Shown piece after piece: positions 47,909-61,364 of a stretch of DNA of 64,000 bases (position 1 is its first letter; the number at the start of each line of letters is the position of its first letter). The notes below the pieces were generated by a model. The model was not told the origin of the DNA. It worked only from the letters and a program-made list of their open reading frames with translations, and made no database searches. The position numbers and the translations under genes were made by a program. Source of the stretch: Icerya purchasi (taxonomy: Eukaryota > Arthropoda > Insecta > Hemiptera > Monophlebidae); the NCBI GenBank assembly GCA_039619475.1, contig CM077115.1:296113756-296177755 (forward strand). Direction: 5' to 3'.

Positions 47909-49072
47909 ATGTGTCAGAATGAAAGTGATAAAAATAACTGGCAAAAAGTTAAATGTAAAAGAGGAAGAAAACGGCAGTTTATCGCTATCAATAATGGTAT
48001 AAGCAAACACGTTAAAATAACTCGTCATAGGTATGAGGGCCTTTCAACAGATGAGGAAAGTAGTATTAACGAAGAAAATAATGTAGGTAATACAGAAAAA
48101 AGAACCTCTCAAGCTGTCCCTAAGCACCTGTCTATATTTGTTCCAAGATTTTAAAAAAGTGCAAGAAAACGTAGGGCGCATAATTAATAAAACGGACTAT
48201 TACGCAAAAGCGTTGGCTGATAGAGTAGTTAAGAAAAATGTACTTACTCCGGCAGAATATCGTAAACTAACACGAGAATTTAGAGAACAAAAGTTATATT
48301 CCACACCTGTCAAAGGAAACGGGAACATGCTTATAAAGTAGTTATAAGACATTTGCGTCATTAACTACAGTCGCATAGTTTCCAGGTTAGTAACATTCAT
48401 AATGTAAAACAGCATCAAACCAAAAAAAACCGCTGGCGTTTTTCTTTATAGATCTTGAATCAACTGAACATTGTAGAGAAATTTTTAATTTAAAATCATT
48501 CTGTAATACAATAATTAAAGTCGAGTCACCAAATAAAAAACCGTCAATCCCGCAATTTCAAAAATTCTAACAATGGGATCATACTAAAGCCTATTGTACA
48601 AGAGCGCCACTTTGTGTTAAATGTGGTGAAGGACACAAGACTTACGAATGTAAAAAGAATCCAAAATCTCCAGCTACGTGCGGTTTGTGTGGGGCATCCC
48701 ATTCTGCGAATTATAGAGGTTGCGAAATATATCAGCGATTAGTACAAAGCAAAATTGATGTTAAGAATAAAATTATTCAATCTAACAAGCACAGTTATCT
48801 GCAGCCAACTGTAAATTATTCAGAAGTATTAAAACCGGCTGCTACAAGTCAACAGAACAATGTCACGACGAACACAAATCATTCTGGAAGTTCCAGCCAA
48901 ATCTTTAATATAAATCGAACATCAAAGCAATTTGAGGAAAAGAAACAATAGACTTCTTCAGTAAATTTAGCAGAATTCCTTACAGAGTTTAAGGCAATGT
49001 TTCGCCAATTAACTGAACAAAACAGCATGGTTCTATCCGTGCTAACCATGTTAGTGCAAAAAATAATTAAAT
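47909..49072 (+). pseudogene. Jockey LINE ORF1 (Gag-like, pre-C2HC and zinc knuckles)
   Basis: A nucleic-acid-binding protein thought to coat the LINE RNA. After a charged N-terminus the frames give NKTDYYAKALADRVVKKN, then PLAFFFIDLEST and IIKVESPNKK, the pre-C2HC domain. Zinc knuckles follow: CVKCGEGHKTYEC and CGLCGASHSANYRGC. The knuckle-like stretch before them has decayed (FQKF, stop, QWDHTKAYC). A Gln/Asn-rich tail and the motif FLTEFKAMFRQLTEQN lead to a stop about 49072. Frameshifts near 48140 and 48345 and stops at about 48570 and 48950 break it. ORF2 begins one base or so downstream, the usual tight Jockey arrangement. Confidence 0.88.
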
Positions 49073-49073
49073 A

Positions 49074-51170
49074 ATGCCCGGCTATATAGGAATAGCTCAG
49101 TGGAATGCAAATGGCTTAAAAAATCATGAGGCTGAACTCGAATTATTCCTAAATTCAAACTTAATAGACGTAATCTTAGTCGTTGAAACTCACCTCACTG
49201 ATAAAGACTATTTCGAAATAAATAATTATATAACATATTCCTGTTCTCACCCGTCGGGGAAATCACCGGGTGGTTCAGCAATATTAATAAAATCTAATAT
49301 TATACATTATGAAATAAATAATTTTAGGGAGGAGTACCCGCAGAGGACTAGTATTGGAATACAGACGAAGGGTGGTCAACTTGTGTTGTCAGCTGCATAC
49401 TGTCCCCCGCGACATAAAATATCAGCGGACCAGTTCAGTAAATACATACAGAGACTAGGAAATAAATTCCTGTCAGCTATGGATTGCCAAGCATACAGCG
49501 TGGGGCTCCAGGGTAACTACTACCAGGGGACGTGTGTTCAAACAAGCGCTGGAAAGTCACAATGCTAATTACCTATCAACAAGAGAACCAACGCATTGGC
49601 CAACTGATAATCGTAAAATACCAGACCTTTTAGATTTTTTTTATCACAAAAGGCACTGCCTGTTATTATGCAGAAATAAATTCTTCTTTTGATCTCTTCT
49701 CAGATCACTCTTCAATTGTTTTAACCCTTGGTGATTCAGTTATATGCAGAGAAAAGCTGATATATTTGTATAATCATAAAACAGACTGGGATTCTTTGAG
49801 GAATATTTAGACTCCAAATTAGATCAAAAAATCCCATTAAAAAGCCAAACTGACATCGAGAATACCGTGCGGTATCTAACTAGGGAGATCCAAACAACAG
49901 CAACTTTGAACACTCCTTCTACTGATATAAACAAAAAAGGGAAAAATTACCCTATTTTAGTTCGTCAGCTTGTTTTAGAAAAAAGAAGGCTCAGGTGAAA
50001 ATGTTTTCAGACAGGAAATCCATCAGACAAAGAACAACTTAATAATAAAACCAAAGAACTCAAAAAATTATTAGCAGAAATTAAAAATAAAACTTTTAAT
50101 AATTACTTACTTGAACTCTCGCCATTAACAGCGGATGATTATTCTCTGTGGAAGTGTATAAAAAACATTAAACAACCAAAAAATTGCATTCCTCTGATAA
50201 AGCATGGCAACGGGTCTTGGGCGAAAGATCCAAAGCAAAAGGCGAATTTATTTGCCACCTACTTGGCAACAGTTTTTAAGCCGAACTTAACGTCGATGAC
50301 TTTTTAAAAAATCCTGGCCAGTTATCTTCTCCTATCAAGTCAGCGTCGCCTGAAGAGGTGAAGAGCATACTTAAAACACTGAAAAGGAGAAAGAGTCCCG
50401 GTTTTGATTTAATAAGCGCGGAACTATTGAATAGACTTCACCGGAAGACTGTGATGTTGCTGACATTTATATGTAATGTAATACTTCGCCTACATTATTT
50501 TCCGGTACAATGGAAGTTCGCGAAAATTATTGATTGCGAAACTGGGCAAAAATCCGCATGCTGTTACGTTTTATTGTTATGTCGAAGGTAATGGAGAAAT
50601 TAATATTAAATAGATTGCAACCATACCTATATAATACATATAATTCCAGAACATCAATTCGGTTTCTTAAAACAGCATTCCACGGTGAATTAGTTGCACA
50701 GAGTGATAAGTGTAATGGAAAAAAGCTTGGTGACAAAAAATGTGTGTACAGCGATATTTCTCGATATCCAACAGGCTTTCGATAAAGTTTGGCATAATGG
50801 TCTATTATATAAATTAAAAATAACTAGGTTATATCTCTTATCGAATTCATATCTGCAAAACCGATATTTCCAGGTGCGCTATGAACACACGTTTTCAGAA
50901 CTATATCCAGTTTTCTAGCAGGAGTACCCCAGGGATCAGTTCTGGGACCCACGCTGAATTTGATGTATACAGCAGACTTTCCTGTAACGGAAAATGTACA
51001 GGTATTTACATTTGCTGACGACACGCCATTACTTGCGTCATATTCAGATCCGAAGATAGCAAGTGACAATCTTCAGGGGCTCTTATCGAGGCGGAAAACG
51101 CGCATAAGATACTCGACAAAAACTCTCACAGTTCGGTTAAATTACACCAAAAATTTATGAATTATGCACT
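49074..51170 (+). pseudogene. Jockey LINE ORF2: endonuclease and reverse transcriptase, broken
   Basis: Starts MPGYIGIAQWNANGLKNHEA, the endonuclease opening, followed by VVETHLTDKDYF, GGSAILIKSN and AAYCPPRHK. The GGDFN box has decayed near 49470. Frame changes lead to HWPTDNRKIPDLLDFF and FSDHSS (49600-49715), completing the endonuclease. The RT has RRKSPGFDLISAELL, PVQWKFAKI, MSKVMEKLILNRL, IFLDIQQAFDKVWHNGLLYK, AGVPQGSVLGP and the catalytic FADDTPLLASYS near 51015. About six frameshifts and stops are present and the 3' end fades after 51170. The catalytic FADD is retained, unlike in the other Jockey copy at 12217-15190. Confidence 0.9.
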
Positions 51171-51179
51171 AGTACTTTC

Positions 51180-52240
51180 CCTGCAGGAATCAGTTTATTC
51201 ACTGATGAAAACCAGAACGAAATAGGTTCAGTAGTTCATGAAATTAACGCGTACAGGAAGAAAAATACATTTTTCCATAGATGCACAGCAAATATCAGGC
51301 AATTCAGATATGTGTGCATTCTACAGAATTTTTAGAAAATCTAAATTGGAAACAGTGTTAGGCTGATTAATTTGTTTCGAATTTATTTCATTAGAATTTA
51401 CGATTATTTATGTAGTAGCAAATTATTTTATTAGCATTCAGTCAACATTTAAGCGGTTCGTAATGTACATTTGAAAAGTTCATAGAGGGAAATGCTAACG
51501 GGAAGTGTAGAGTGTACCCCTACGATTTCCTCAATCAGCACTTTCAGCCAATTTTGAAATGCAGATTTAGTTTTAGATCAGTTCAGGTTTGTTTTTGTGA
51601 CTTTTGACGTATTCCCGATTTCTCGACTGGGTGGCCACCTTGAACACTGCCTTAGCAATTTAATAAAATATATATATATATATATATATATATTTGTAAT
51701 CGGTATAAATATTAAACTTCCGGCAAACATGAAACTTTTGTTTCCTCGATAAAGAATATAAAAAATTCCACCAGAATCTTCCTTCATATTAAACAAAAAT
51801 TATAAAACGAAAGACTGAACCGTTTACTTCTTTATTTATTAAAGTTCATTTCCACCAGTTACCGATATCTCCAGGACATATTAGACTACTTCAATTTTTG
51901 TCCACTAACATTACGACTTTTGGCAGCTTTGTGCACGAGGTTCTCTTTTTTTCCCCATGTAATTTCTTAAACTCTTATTATTATATTATAAAACATTCTG
52001 TTATATATTTTTAAGTAAGAGATTTTTTAAAACAAAACATACTTTGTATAATAATTTGTTGAACAATTTTTCTTGCCTTCCTTTGTATAATATACTGTTC
52101 TGTTCTGAGTAACAACTTCGGAAACACCTTTCTCAATTATTATTAAATTTTCGAGGTAATTTTTTGTTTCACTAAGTATTTCATGCATTTGAAAACGAAT
52201 TTAATATAATACTTGCAGCAAAGAATCATTAATTCGAGAG
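51180..52240. other. Gene-free stretch with a (TA)n repeat
   Basis: AT-rich, with a TA microsatellite at 51668-51693. The first part may be the tail of the Jockey element. No other feature. Confidence 0.5.
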
Positions 52241-52242
52241 CT

Positions 52243-52920
52243 CTTCTTCTTCTTAATTGCTCAATCTATATGGATAGAGATTGGTGGACAGCCATGTTCT
52301 AAAAGTTCCCGGATAAAGCCATTTTCTTCATTTCTCCGTATTCGTTTGCTTTCACGTCTTCCTTTATTTGTTTTATGTATTTCTGTCTTGGCCTTCCTCT
52401 TGGTCTTTTCCCTTCCATGGTTCCTTCTATTATTTGTGTTAGATATTCATTATTTCTATATATATATATATATATGTCCAATCCATTTAGATCTTCTTTC
52501 CTTTAATTTCCTTAATAGACTTATTTTCTCTTTAACTTTATCTAATACTTCTTCATTTCTTATTTTTTCTGTCCATGATATTCTCTCCATTGTTCTCCAG
52601 CACCACATTTCGAATGCTTCCAGTTGATTGCTCAACCGTTGATTCAAATTCCAAGTTTCTGAGCCATATAGTACTATACTCCATACGAATACTTTAATAA
52701 TTTTTTTCTTTATTTCTCTTTGAATATTTCTAGATGTCAGGAAGTTTCTTTTTTTCTTGAATGCTAATTTTGCCATTGCTATTCTTTCCTTTATATCTTG
52801 ATCACTTCTTCCATCTTCTGTTATTATACTTCCCAGATATCTTTGCTTTTTTACCTGTTTTAATTTTTCTCCGTCTATTTTTATATCTATTTCTTTACTA
52901 CATCTCATTATTGTTGTTTT
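52243..52920 (-). pseudogene. LINE RT C-terminal fragment with (AAG)n tail
   Basis: A 150-codon minus-strand frame (52908-52456) reads MRCSKEIDIKIDG, QRYLGSIITEDGRSDQDIK, VWSIVLYGSETWNLNQ and AFEMWCWRTMERISWTEKIR. It ends in WIGHI followed by TA-repeat-encoded residues. Beyond a TA microsatellite (52459-52476) a second frame continues the protein with EYLTQIIEGTMEGKRPRGRP and QKYIKQIKED. The element ends in an AAG-type repeat at about 52243-52252, the usual tail of such LINEs. It is the same family as 2454-3110. The 5' end is truncated at about 52920. Apart from the TA expansion the coding sequence is well kept. Confidence 0.82.
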
Positions 52921-52973
52921 TTTTCGAGAGCATAGTCTACTAAATAAAAAGAATCACATCACGTAGAACCGGC

Positions 52974-53014
52974 ATGGTTCTCGTTCAACCATGTAAGCTA
53001 AGCAACATTGAACG
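52974..53014 (+). other. Possible 5S rRNA-derived relic
   Basis: GGTTCTCGTTCAACCATGTA followed by AGCTAAGCAACATTGAACGAG resembles the central, promoter-bearing part of animal 5S rRNA (GGTTCTCGTCCGATCACCGA then AGTTAAGCAACGTCGGGCGCG). Roughly two-thirds of bases match, with most differences C-to-T or G-to-A. The 5' and 3' arms of 5S were not recognised. It could be a decayed 5S pseudogene or a 5S-headed SINE. A chance match is possible. Confidence 0.35.
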
Positions 53015-54280
53015 AGATGGAAAATTTGGAGTATTTTAATCGTAATTATTGCTTTTATTAATTCTTAATTGCATAATGAAGTAGTAATTTTGTTAACAAT
53101 TAAGTAATTAATTATTCAAATAATTTTTAATTGTAAAGTTTAAAGTAAATTTAAATCAAGTGTTCGGTAAATAAGTTTCTTTGAGACCAAACAAATAAAA
53201 AATAAATAAATAGATAAAAGTAGTGAAGTTTCTAAATATAATCTGGTTCACCTAAGGGAGGCAATGAAACTCTCATAAAAGATGGTGGTTGTAAGTACAC
53301 TTTTTTTTTTTAAATTTCTTAGGGAAGAATTATTTATAATTAGAAAATAAATTTGCCGAACAATTTTTAATTGTAAATTGAAAATATAAAATTAAAGGTA
53401 GTCCGAAATAAAAGATTATGCACGCAATGTTCAATTCAAAGTGAATCTTTTACTACGTAGCAGACTCATCATATTGTCCTCCTTCCCATTTGGATAAAAT
53501 TGTGATTAAAAGTAAAGTTACTATACATTAGTTTTAATTAATAGTTTATTCTGTTGTACTCCTACCTATTTTTTTCGTTCTTCTTTCACGTTATTCGTTC
53601 TTACTATTATTATTATAAACATTATTCTTATTATTATCATTTTTATGATTATTAAGCCACGTCTGAACATTATCTGTACCATTTTCGCCTCGCTATCGTT
53701 GCCTAATTTCCACCATCAATTCCGATGACAATTTTTTTATATTTCTTATTCGTTCGTTTATTTAATGCTGTCCGTTGCTTAATTATTTAACTCTGAACTG
53801 AAGTGCATTTTCCATCGCTGTCTTACGTCTATCATCCCTTAATCTCTGTCTATTACATTTCCGTTCGCTATTTACTCGATTCGTGTACACAACGATATTT
53901 CTCGTGAGCAGCTGTGCTGTTATTACGTATCTATATACAATACTATAAATGTCTGTAGGTGCAGTATTTATGTATAAAGGCAATAGGTTTAATGTTCGCT
54001 ATTATCCGCGGTTTCACGTTACCGCGGTATATTTTGGAACGTATATATATATATATATATGTTTCTGCATTCCAGCGGTGTGAGGTACTTACAACAGTTC
54101 GCCGCAAAAAAATTCCGAATTTTTAGCCACTTGTTTGCGTTATCCAGGGTGAACAGTGTGAACACGTATTCGTGTTTCCGGCATGACTATAGACAACCTT
54201 ATTGCAGAGAACTTTGATGGCAAAATAAAATTTGAACATGTCGCTGTAGTGTTTTCGAATCGAGCTATATGGTAAAAAGA

Positions 54281-54281
<1 letters not shown>

Positions 54282-54321
<40 letters not shown>
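54282..54321. repeat. (TA)n microsatellite
   Basis: About 40 bp of nearly pure TA dinucleotides. Confidence 0.9.
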
Positions 54322-54325
<4 letters not shown>

Positions 54326-55054
54326 GATAAACATTCGCCTATCTAAGACTGTTCAAAACCATTTGGTTGAAGATATTTTATACCACTGTGAAAAATTTTG
54401 TATTCATGTTATTCTTCTTTTTCCCAGTGGTCCCTTTCCAGCAATCTTTCCTTGCATCAGAAAGGGAAAAATGGTGTATGGTTCCGAGTGGCGCATTACG
54501 GGTCTAAAGTACTTTAATTTATCACGTTTAATTTTCATTGTTACTTTTTTACACCTCCCCCCCCCCTTACGCTCGCGCGCGAACTATAGTTATCTTTTAT
54601 AACTCAGCGTATATTTTGTCGGCGCGTTATAAAATGAAATGTTAGCGCAAAAACTGGTATTATGTATTTCGATATCACTTTATCTAGGAAAAACATCATC
54701 TTAATAACCTAAACAATAGATAAAAAAGTATCAAATTTCAGTTAATATGTTATTCGAGTTATTTTAACAAAACTCGGATAACAATGTTAACTAGTGTAAT
54801 AAGGGGAGAAGGTTTACGACAATATAATGTATATACTAATAAAAAAAGTAAAGTAAGTCCCATAGCCTTGACAGGGCGTCGGGATTGCGAAGTTAAGGTT
54901 CACAATGTACTAAGCCCAACGGCAATAATGAGACTAACGTATATAATTTTTTCTTCAAATAAAAAGCAGAAAAAATAAAAGCTTATTGTTTTGTATAATG
55001 TACGCACATAATTTACATTTACGACAAGAATATACGACAGGAAATATTTAAAAA

Positions 55055-55124
55055 CAATAATAATAATAATGATAATTATAATAATAATAATAATAACAAT
55101 AATCGTAATAATAATAATAATAAT
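55055..55124. repeat. (AAT)n microsatellite
   Basis: Imperfect AAT/TAA array of about 70 bp with a few interruptions. Confidence 0.85.
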
Positions 55125-55250
55125 GAAAGCAAAGTAAAATTTTCAAGATCACTTAAATTCGACGATATTGATACATTTTATACACACGTACACAACGACA
55201 CGCAGAAGGCACAAGTATACTCTCATCACACGTATGCCACCGATTAAAGC

Positions 55251-55256
55251 TTTAAT
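55251..55256 (-). terminator. Possible poly(A) signal of BIRC6 (ATTAAA)
   Basis: ATTAAA is read on the minus strand about 53 nt after the BIRC6 stop codon. It is the commonest variant of AATAAA. No AATAAA lies closer. Confidence 0.4.
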
Positions 55257-55308
55257 AATGATTTTTCACAGTGACAAGAACGAAAAGGAGACTGAGAACC
55301 AAACGAGC

Positions 55309-58300
55309 TTATACTGACTTTTCTGTCTCGCTGTAGGTTTCTGGGTCTTCCTGAGACCACGTTCCGGCGCTTTCTACATTATTCGCATTGCCGGTTGTTT
55401 CCGTATCACTATCGTTATTGCTGCCGATGTTGCCATTGTTATCGTTCTTCGGTTTAGCACTGTACTCCTCTTCGGCAATCGGAAAAGCTTCTAGCAACAT
55501 TTTCACCGTCGTTGGCAGCAATTGCGGATCCGTCGCTGTCGTAGTTTTAGACGAGCTGCTGGACGACGACGTGTTTAAAAATTTCGAATCGGGCGCCTTA
55601 AACTGGAATTCCGATATTGAACTTAAATGTTCCAGACCGGATGGCGGAGATAGACGCTCAAATTCGTCGCATAACAGTTTTAGATTGCACTGAAAAGGAA
55701 ATAAAATGTAGGCAACGAACTAAAACGTAACAACCGGTATATCGGAAATGACCAGTTCATAATCAATAAACATCAATTACAGAATGAAATGTATATAGTG
55801 TCTCTGAGAGTTTGTACTCTTGTATTTTTATTATCATTATTTTTTAAAGCAACATTTCTTTCATTTTTCGATAAATAATTTTTTTTTATTTCACTCGGTA
55901 ATAAGAACACATTTTTTCTTTCGTTCTTTTTTTTTTTTTTTTTAACTAGCGTATTTCCTCCTTTTTTCATAAAATCGGTATAACAATTTATAACTAGTTT
56001 TAGAAGAGATTGATTACCATATGTTGTAAAATTCTGAGGTTGCATGTGCAAGGACGATTATACCTTTTTTTCTTCTTGTTTTTCCCGAACCTCTCTAAAT
56101 TCGGCCTTGCGTTTTCACTCTTACCTGTTTTATTTTTTCTTGCGTTTCTATTATAAAAACTTATTTCCTGGTAGAACACTATCATTCAGCCCGGGTAATG
56201 TAAATAGAACTAGCACAGATTCCGAATTAATAAGAGTGAATAATATCGAGTTAGTGTAGTTTTAATGTATGAATCCTGGATGGTGGAAATAGTAGAAAAA
56301 TCTGACCAACAAAATCGAAATTTAAGCAGATTGACCAAACGGCAACAATATCTTATGAATTACTGTTTGAAATCGGTCAGAAAAATTTTAATAGTAATGT
56401 TAGGTTATTTTATAAGGAGTGTGAAAGGTGGCATAAAAATTAGAAAAGAAGAGTTTGGGGCGAACCAATCTAGAATAAGTAACGAATTTTGTTTTCCCGG
56501 AAATTGTAGGGAATTCTGTTAACCCGTTTACTGGAATTATGAAGCGCTAAAATAAATATAATTATGAAAATAACAGACAAATAGAAATAGTGTATAATAA
56601 GATATCTATGCGTAGGAACGTTTTCGAGCCTAGCCAACCATCAGCTAGAAGTTGAAATCTAATGAAGCATAACTGAAAGAAACAAGTTGATTATTTATTA
56701 TAAAAACAAATTTCGATTCGTGAGAATTTCTAGCATGTGACTTTAAAAACGGAATTTGAAGGGCAAAGAAAATTTTAAGCAAGGCTGACCTCAGTACATA
56801 CGTTTTTATTTAATGACCTCAGTTCGTTTCCATATGTTGAGCTGATGATGAACTACACCCGAAAATATTTTTGCGGATAAGTATATAATTATATACCGTT
56901 TCTGTTTATTTATTATTTTCATAATTATATTTATTTTAATATTTTATTTTCAATGATTTATGCGAAACAAAAAATGGAAAGAATAATTTTTTCAAATAAA
57001 TGTTTACATCTATTTTTAATAATCAAATTATTCTCACTTCCAGATTATATAAATTATAATTTATATATAGTGTATTTCACAAAAATATAATTATTATTTT
57101 TTTTTTAAATAAATGTAAAAATATCATATATTGGTCGCCATAAATATCAAACTAGTTTCCAAAAAATATTTTTTATTATTACAATCTTATTATTCCGTTT
57201 ACTTTTTTAAAACTAAATGTATTTCTGTGAACTAAGCACATTTACATAATTAGTTCAGGTGTTTGTTTTTGTTTCATTTACTTCGATTGCTTTCAGTATA
57301 AACTTTAATATTAGCAGCGATTTTGCTGAAATACACATTGGCGCAGTAATTTAAATCATTAATCGAAAATATTTAACCATTTTGAAATATAATGTCGATG
57401 TATTTAGTATAAATTTTGTAACTTCACTTTTGTTTTAAAATTTAAATTTCATACTATCTGTATGCCCGTGCGTATTTACATTGAATAAGCTCTCTAGGAT
57501 ATTGGAAAATTTATGAAAACTGAATAAGCCTATGAATTTTAATTCTTTTCATATCCATCAAATTTAAGATTGAAATTCCAGCGCAGTTGTTACGAAAACG
57601 TACATAAAATAAGCTTACTTTCATTGTGGTAGTACTAGCGCGCATATTTTTTCCGATACGTTTATTCTGTACATCGCTTTCTAGTTCGGTAATCCACGAT
57701 GTTATTTGATCGACAATTTCCTGACGTTTGAACCAAAAGTGGGTTTGTATAATCTGAAATTTTAAAACAACGACAATTAGCATCTGGTAGTTATTTTCAT
57801 ATCCCCACCTGCGTAGAGCTTTGTTTTTGCAAGACATCCGCCGTTTATTTCGTTTATTTCACGCTCCCAAACTTAGCTCCAGCAATTATTGTAGAATATT
57901 TTTTTAAACTTTTATATTTACCGTAACATCTTGAAAAATGAACTTTTGATTTAACATTTTTATCATTAAAAAAAAAATAAAAAAATATATAAGCACTGTT
58001 TCCGCTTTTGAATTTATAAGATTCACGTACATTGCTTTATTGACTTGGTTTTTCGGAATGTATTTAAAAAACTTTTATTTGTTAACCGTAATGATTTTTT
58101 TATAAAATGTTTGTCGTATACACTGTCGTAATAAAGCAGCGAGCATTTTTTAAATCGGTTTTGGTCGTTATTAATGGATGTAGCATAAAATATATTTCTA
58201 TTTTTTTTTTTTTAGAATAGTATCAATTAATGTGTACATCCGAGTATTCCACCTGTCTGTTATAAAGTAAAGTTTCAAGTGACTGCCTAGTTGCAACAGA

Positions 58301-61300
58301 GCATGCACATTTTCGATAGATTTAAATGGTCAACTTGCGATGGGGTTTCTCTTTCGTTCACTATCTCATAACGATTTCCTCACTTTTTTAAGTATTTCGA
58401 AACAAAACCTGATAGTGACTCGTTGACCCATTTTCTTATCGTAACAATCAACATTCATTTTGCGCAGATGCTTGTGCATTATGAATTGGCGGACAAACTA
58501 CGTGAAAATTAGATGTGTTATTTCTAAAACAGTTTAGGTTTTAATACATTAATATAAGACATTTGAACGATTCGCAGTATTAATTTGGAAATTTTTTGTG
58601 TACAACGTATTATACAAATGAATTATTGAGTAATTCGATAGCATTAAAACTTAAAAGATGTACATTATAACCTCTAATTAGAAGCTACTGAACTTACAGA
58701 GTAAAGTTCGTAAGAATCTAGTTACCGCTAATGAACAGTTTTAAATATTAAAATAAAAAGCATTTGTAAAAGCTCTAAATATATATTTAGAATCCCGTAT
58801 TCCGAAATTTGGTTCAAATCGAAGAAACGATTAGACAGATATTATTACAGATAAATTATATTTATCCTTAACTGATCATTGCGTGTTATCCAAATGAAAT
58901 AGTTATAATCAAAATGTATACAAAAAGGTGTTTTAATAAATAATTACAGTGATTCATTAAAGATTAGTTTATTGCGTATAGAATTTTGTTCATAATCTCC
59001 TCCGAATATCTTCAAACCTCATCAATGTCAACAGCCCTCTCGGACTTTCAGATGATCATAATCTCAACTGACTACGTCACTCTCTCAAAAAAAAAAAAAC
59101 AAAACCGACTTGCGTAGCAATTTATTTTAAAACGTAGTAGAAAAATGTTACATATTTCATATTACTTCTGACATAGGCGTAATATTGTCTCATTAATATA
59201 AACAAGTTCAGTCAAGCATGACGTTTCATGCGTTGAGAATTCCGCATGTTCAGTTAAAAATAATTATAATTTACATTTACATAATATTTAATATAAAACA
59301 AAGAAATCTGGTTTTTACACCGCAAAGAGGGTGACACACGTAAGTTTCGCACCGTTTTGAAATTGCCGCCATCTTCGAAAATTTTGTCAAGGAAATGAAA
59401 TACGGTTTCGTTCGCGACAAATAGCGACCTTTTCATCGACATATCACATGTCCGGAGTAAAACCGTTTTTTTTTAAAATTTGGAGCTTGGGCTGAATATA
59501 AAGTTGCGTAAGCTCGGCTATATTTTTCCTATAAATTGGTCCTTTATGCATATTTTTGAGATCCGTTTTGGATTCTCCAACGTTTTTACTCGGGCTATTA
59601 CTTACGTGAACTTCCTTTTTTTTTTTTTGCTGTTTTTGAGCTAAACGGGAGGGGGAGGGGTTAAATAATTTTTTAACCGTAATTTTTTGATTTTATGAAC
59701 GGACTTCTGCATTTTGTTTTATACTTTGAATTTCACTTTTATATAGGGTTATCTGGCGACGAGTTATGGAATTATTTAAGTGATTCTTGAGGTCGTTTTA
59801 AATTTCATATTATATATTCTTGACGGATTTATTGAGTTTATGCCGCCCAGGGTAATCGATTAGTTTGAAACTATAGATATGGTTTTAAAGAGAATTTTAA
59901 TTGTAATTTACGATGCAATTTTGAAGTTTATAAGTTAAACAATTCCTGAACTATTGCACATTTTGATTTGACATTTTTGTCATTTCTGAACCATCTTGTT
60001 AGGATTCCCTACATTATATTTGTACGGAATCCTAAAAATACGTTACGACCTAATTATGAAAAATTCTTCGCAAAGAAACAGCAAAACATATAAATCACGA
60101 TTAAACAAAACAAATATATCACGCATAGAGTTGGTGGAAATAAATCAAAAAACTGATTTTGATTTTATTGAATCAAACATATTATTTATATTAGCATAGA
60201 ATTTACCATCGACACAATTTGCGTAAGCAATGAAATTACGTAGATAAGGACATATTTTATGAATGCAATATTGGCCATTACAGATTTATATAAACTTGTT
60301 TACTTTGTGGAAGTAACTTTCAAACAAGCGACCGGTTTGGTATGCAATGAAACGTTTCTTTTCAGTTACTTATCTTTTGGCAATGTTTTCGATCTATTTA
60401 TGATTCCTTTTAGTTGAAACGTCTGAACATGTTTTTTACAAAGGCATTATTAATATTTTTTTCAACATTTTACCCTTATCTGCCATCTAATCATTAGGCC
60501 TAAATTAATGTTTTAGTGATGTTTCTTCTTCTAATTTAATTTAGTAGCAGTTTTAACTATTTTTAATCAGTAATATTTTACTTCTGTTAATTTTGTTTAA
60601 CGTTGACACAACACATGTCAGGTGATATTTAAAATTAATTTTATTTCGTTCATCTTTTACTTTTCTTCGATTTCGACTTCTGCAATGTGTAAAAGTAACT
60701 TGAGCTCCAGTTTCAGCTTTTTATTTTTAGGAACGTGAATGGTTTCGTAAACTACATTTTCGCTGTCGGTGTATGTGTGATCATAGAAAATACATTCGTT
60801 TTCATTCATTTCTATGTGCATTTTTTATAGATCATCGTTCAATCGTCCATTATTCGAACTGTTAGCAGTGATTTTGCTACCTAAGTACTCAAAATATCCT
60901 TGCCGCCGAAAAACGTGGTATCATCTAGGGCTGGCCAAACAAAACTTTTTTATTTAAAATTAATTCAGTTTTTTCCCCACGTTAAATGCCTCAGATTCAA
61001 TACATTACGTTATAAATAAAACAGATTCTGTTTATTTAAACAATATTTTTTTTTCAATAAAATTTATAATTAATTTTTTGAGGATGTTTACCTAAACACC
61101 GCTTGGTGAACAGTAAGATGAGTGAAAATATTTCGATCAAAAGCCAAATTGTTCGAAACAGAAGTAGAATCTTTCACGGTTCTGCGTAATTTTATTTATT
61201 TTTTAACCTATGCATTTTATCAGCCTCAAAAATAATTTTACGAAAAAGGTAAAATTTAAAATAAATTTTCCGCCCGATATTTGGAGTTCATAGATACATT

Positions 61301-61328
61301 ATTAAAGCTTCATGAAAAGTCAAATAAC

Positions 61329-61364
<36 letters not shown>

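Larger units (their letters stand above)
53025..55245. other. Gene-free, microsatellite-rich stretch
   Basis: Holds TA repeats at about 54042-54060 and 54282-54321, a C-run near 54556-54567, and an AAT/TAA tract at 55055-55124. No protein-coding or RNA gene was recognised. Confidence 0.55.

Noticed and set aside
55388..55693. Plus-strand 101-residue ORF
   Set aside because: It is antisense to the last BIRC6 exon, whose minus-strand frame is supported by splice sites and family similarity.
56835..56880. Second hammerhead-like motif (CTGATGATGAACTACACCCGAAAA)
   Set aside because: The core words are present, but the bases between them do not form a helix II stem.
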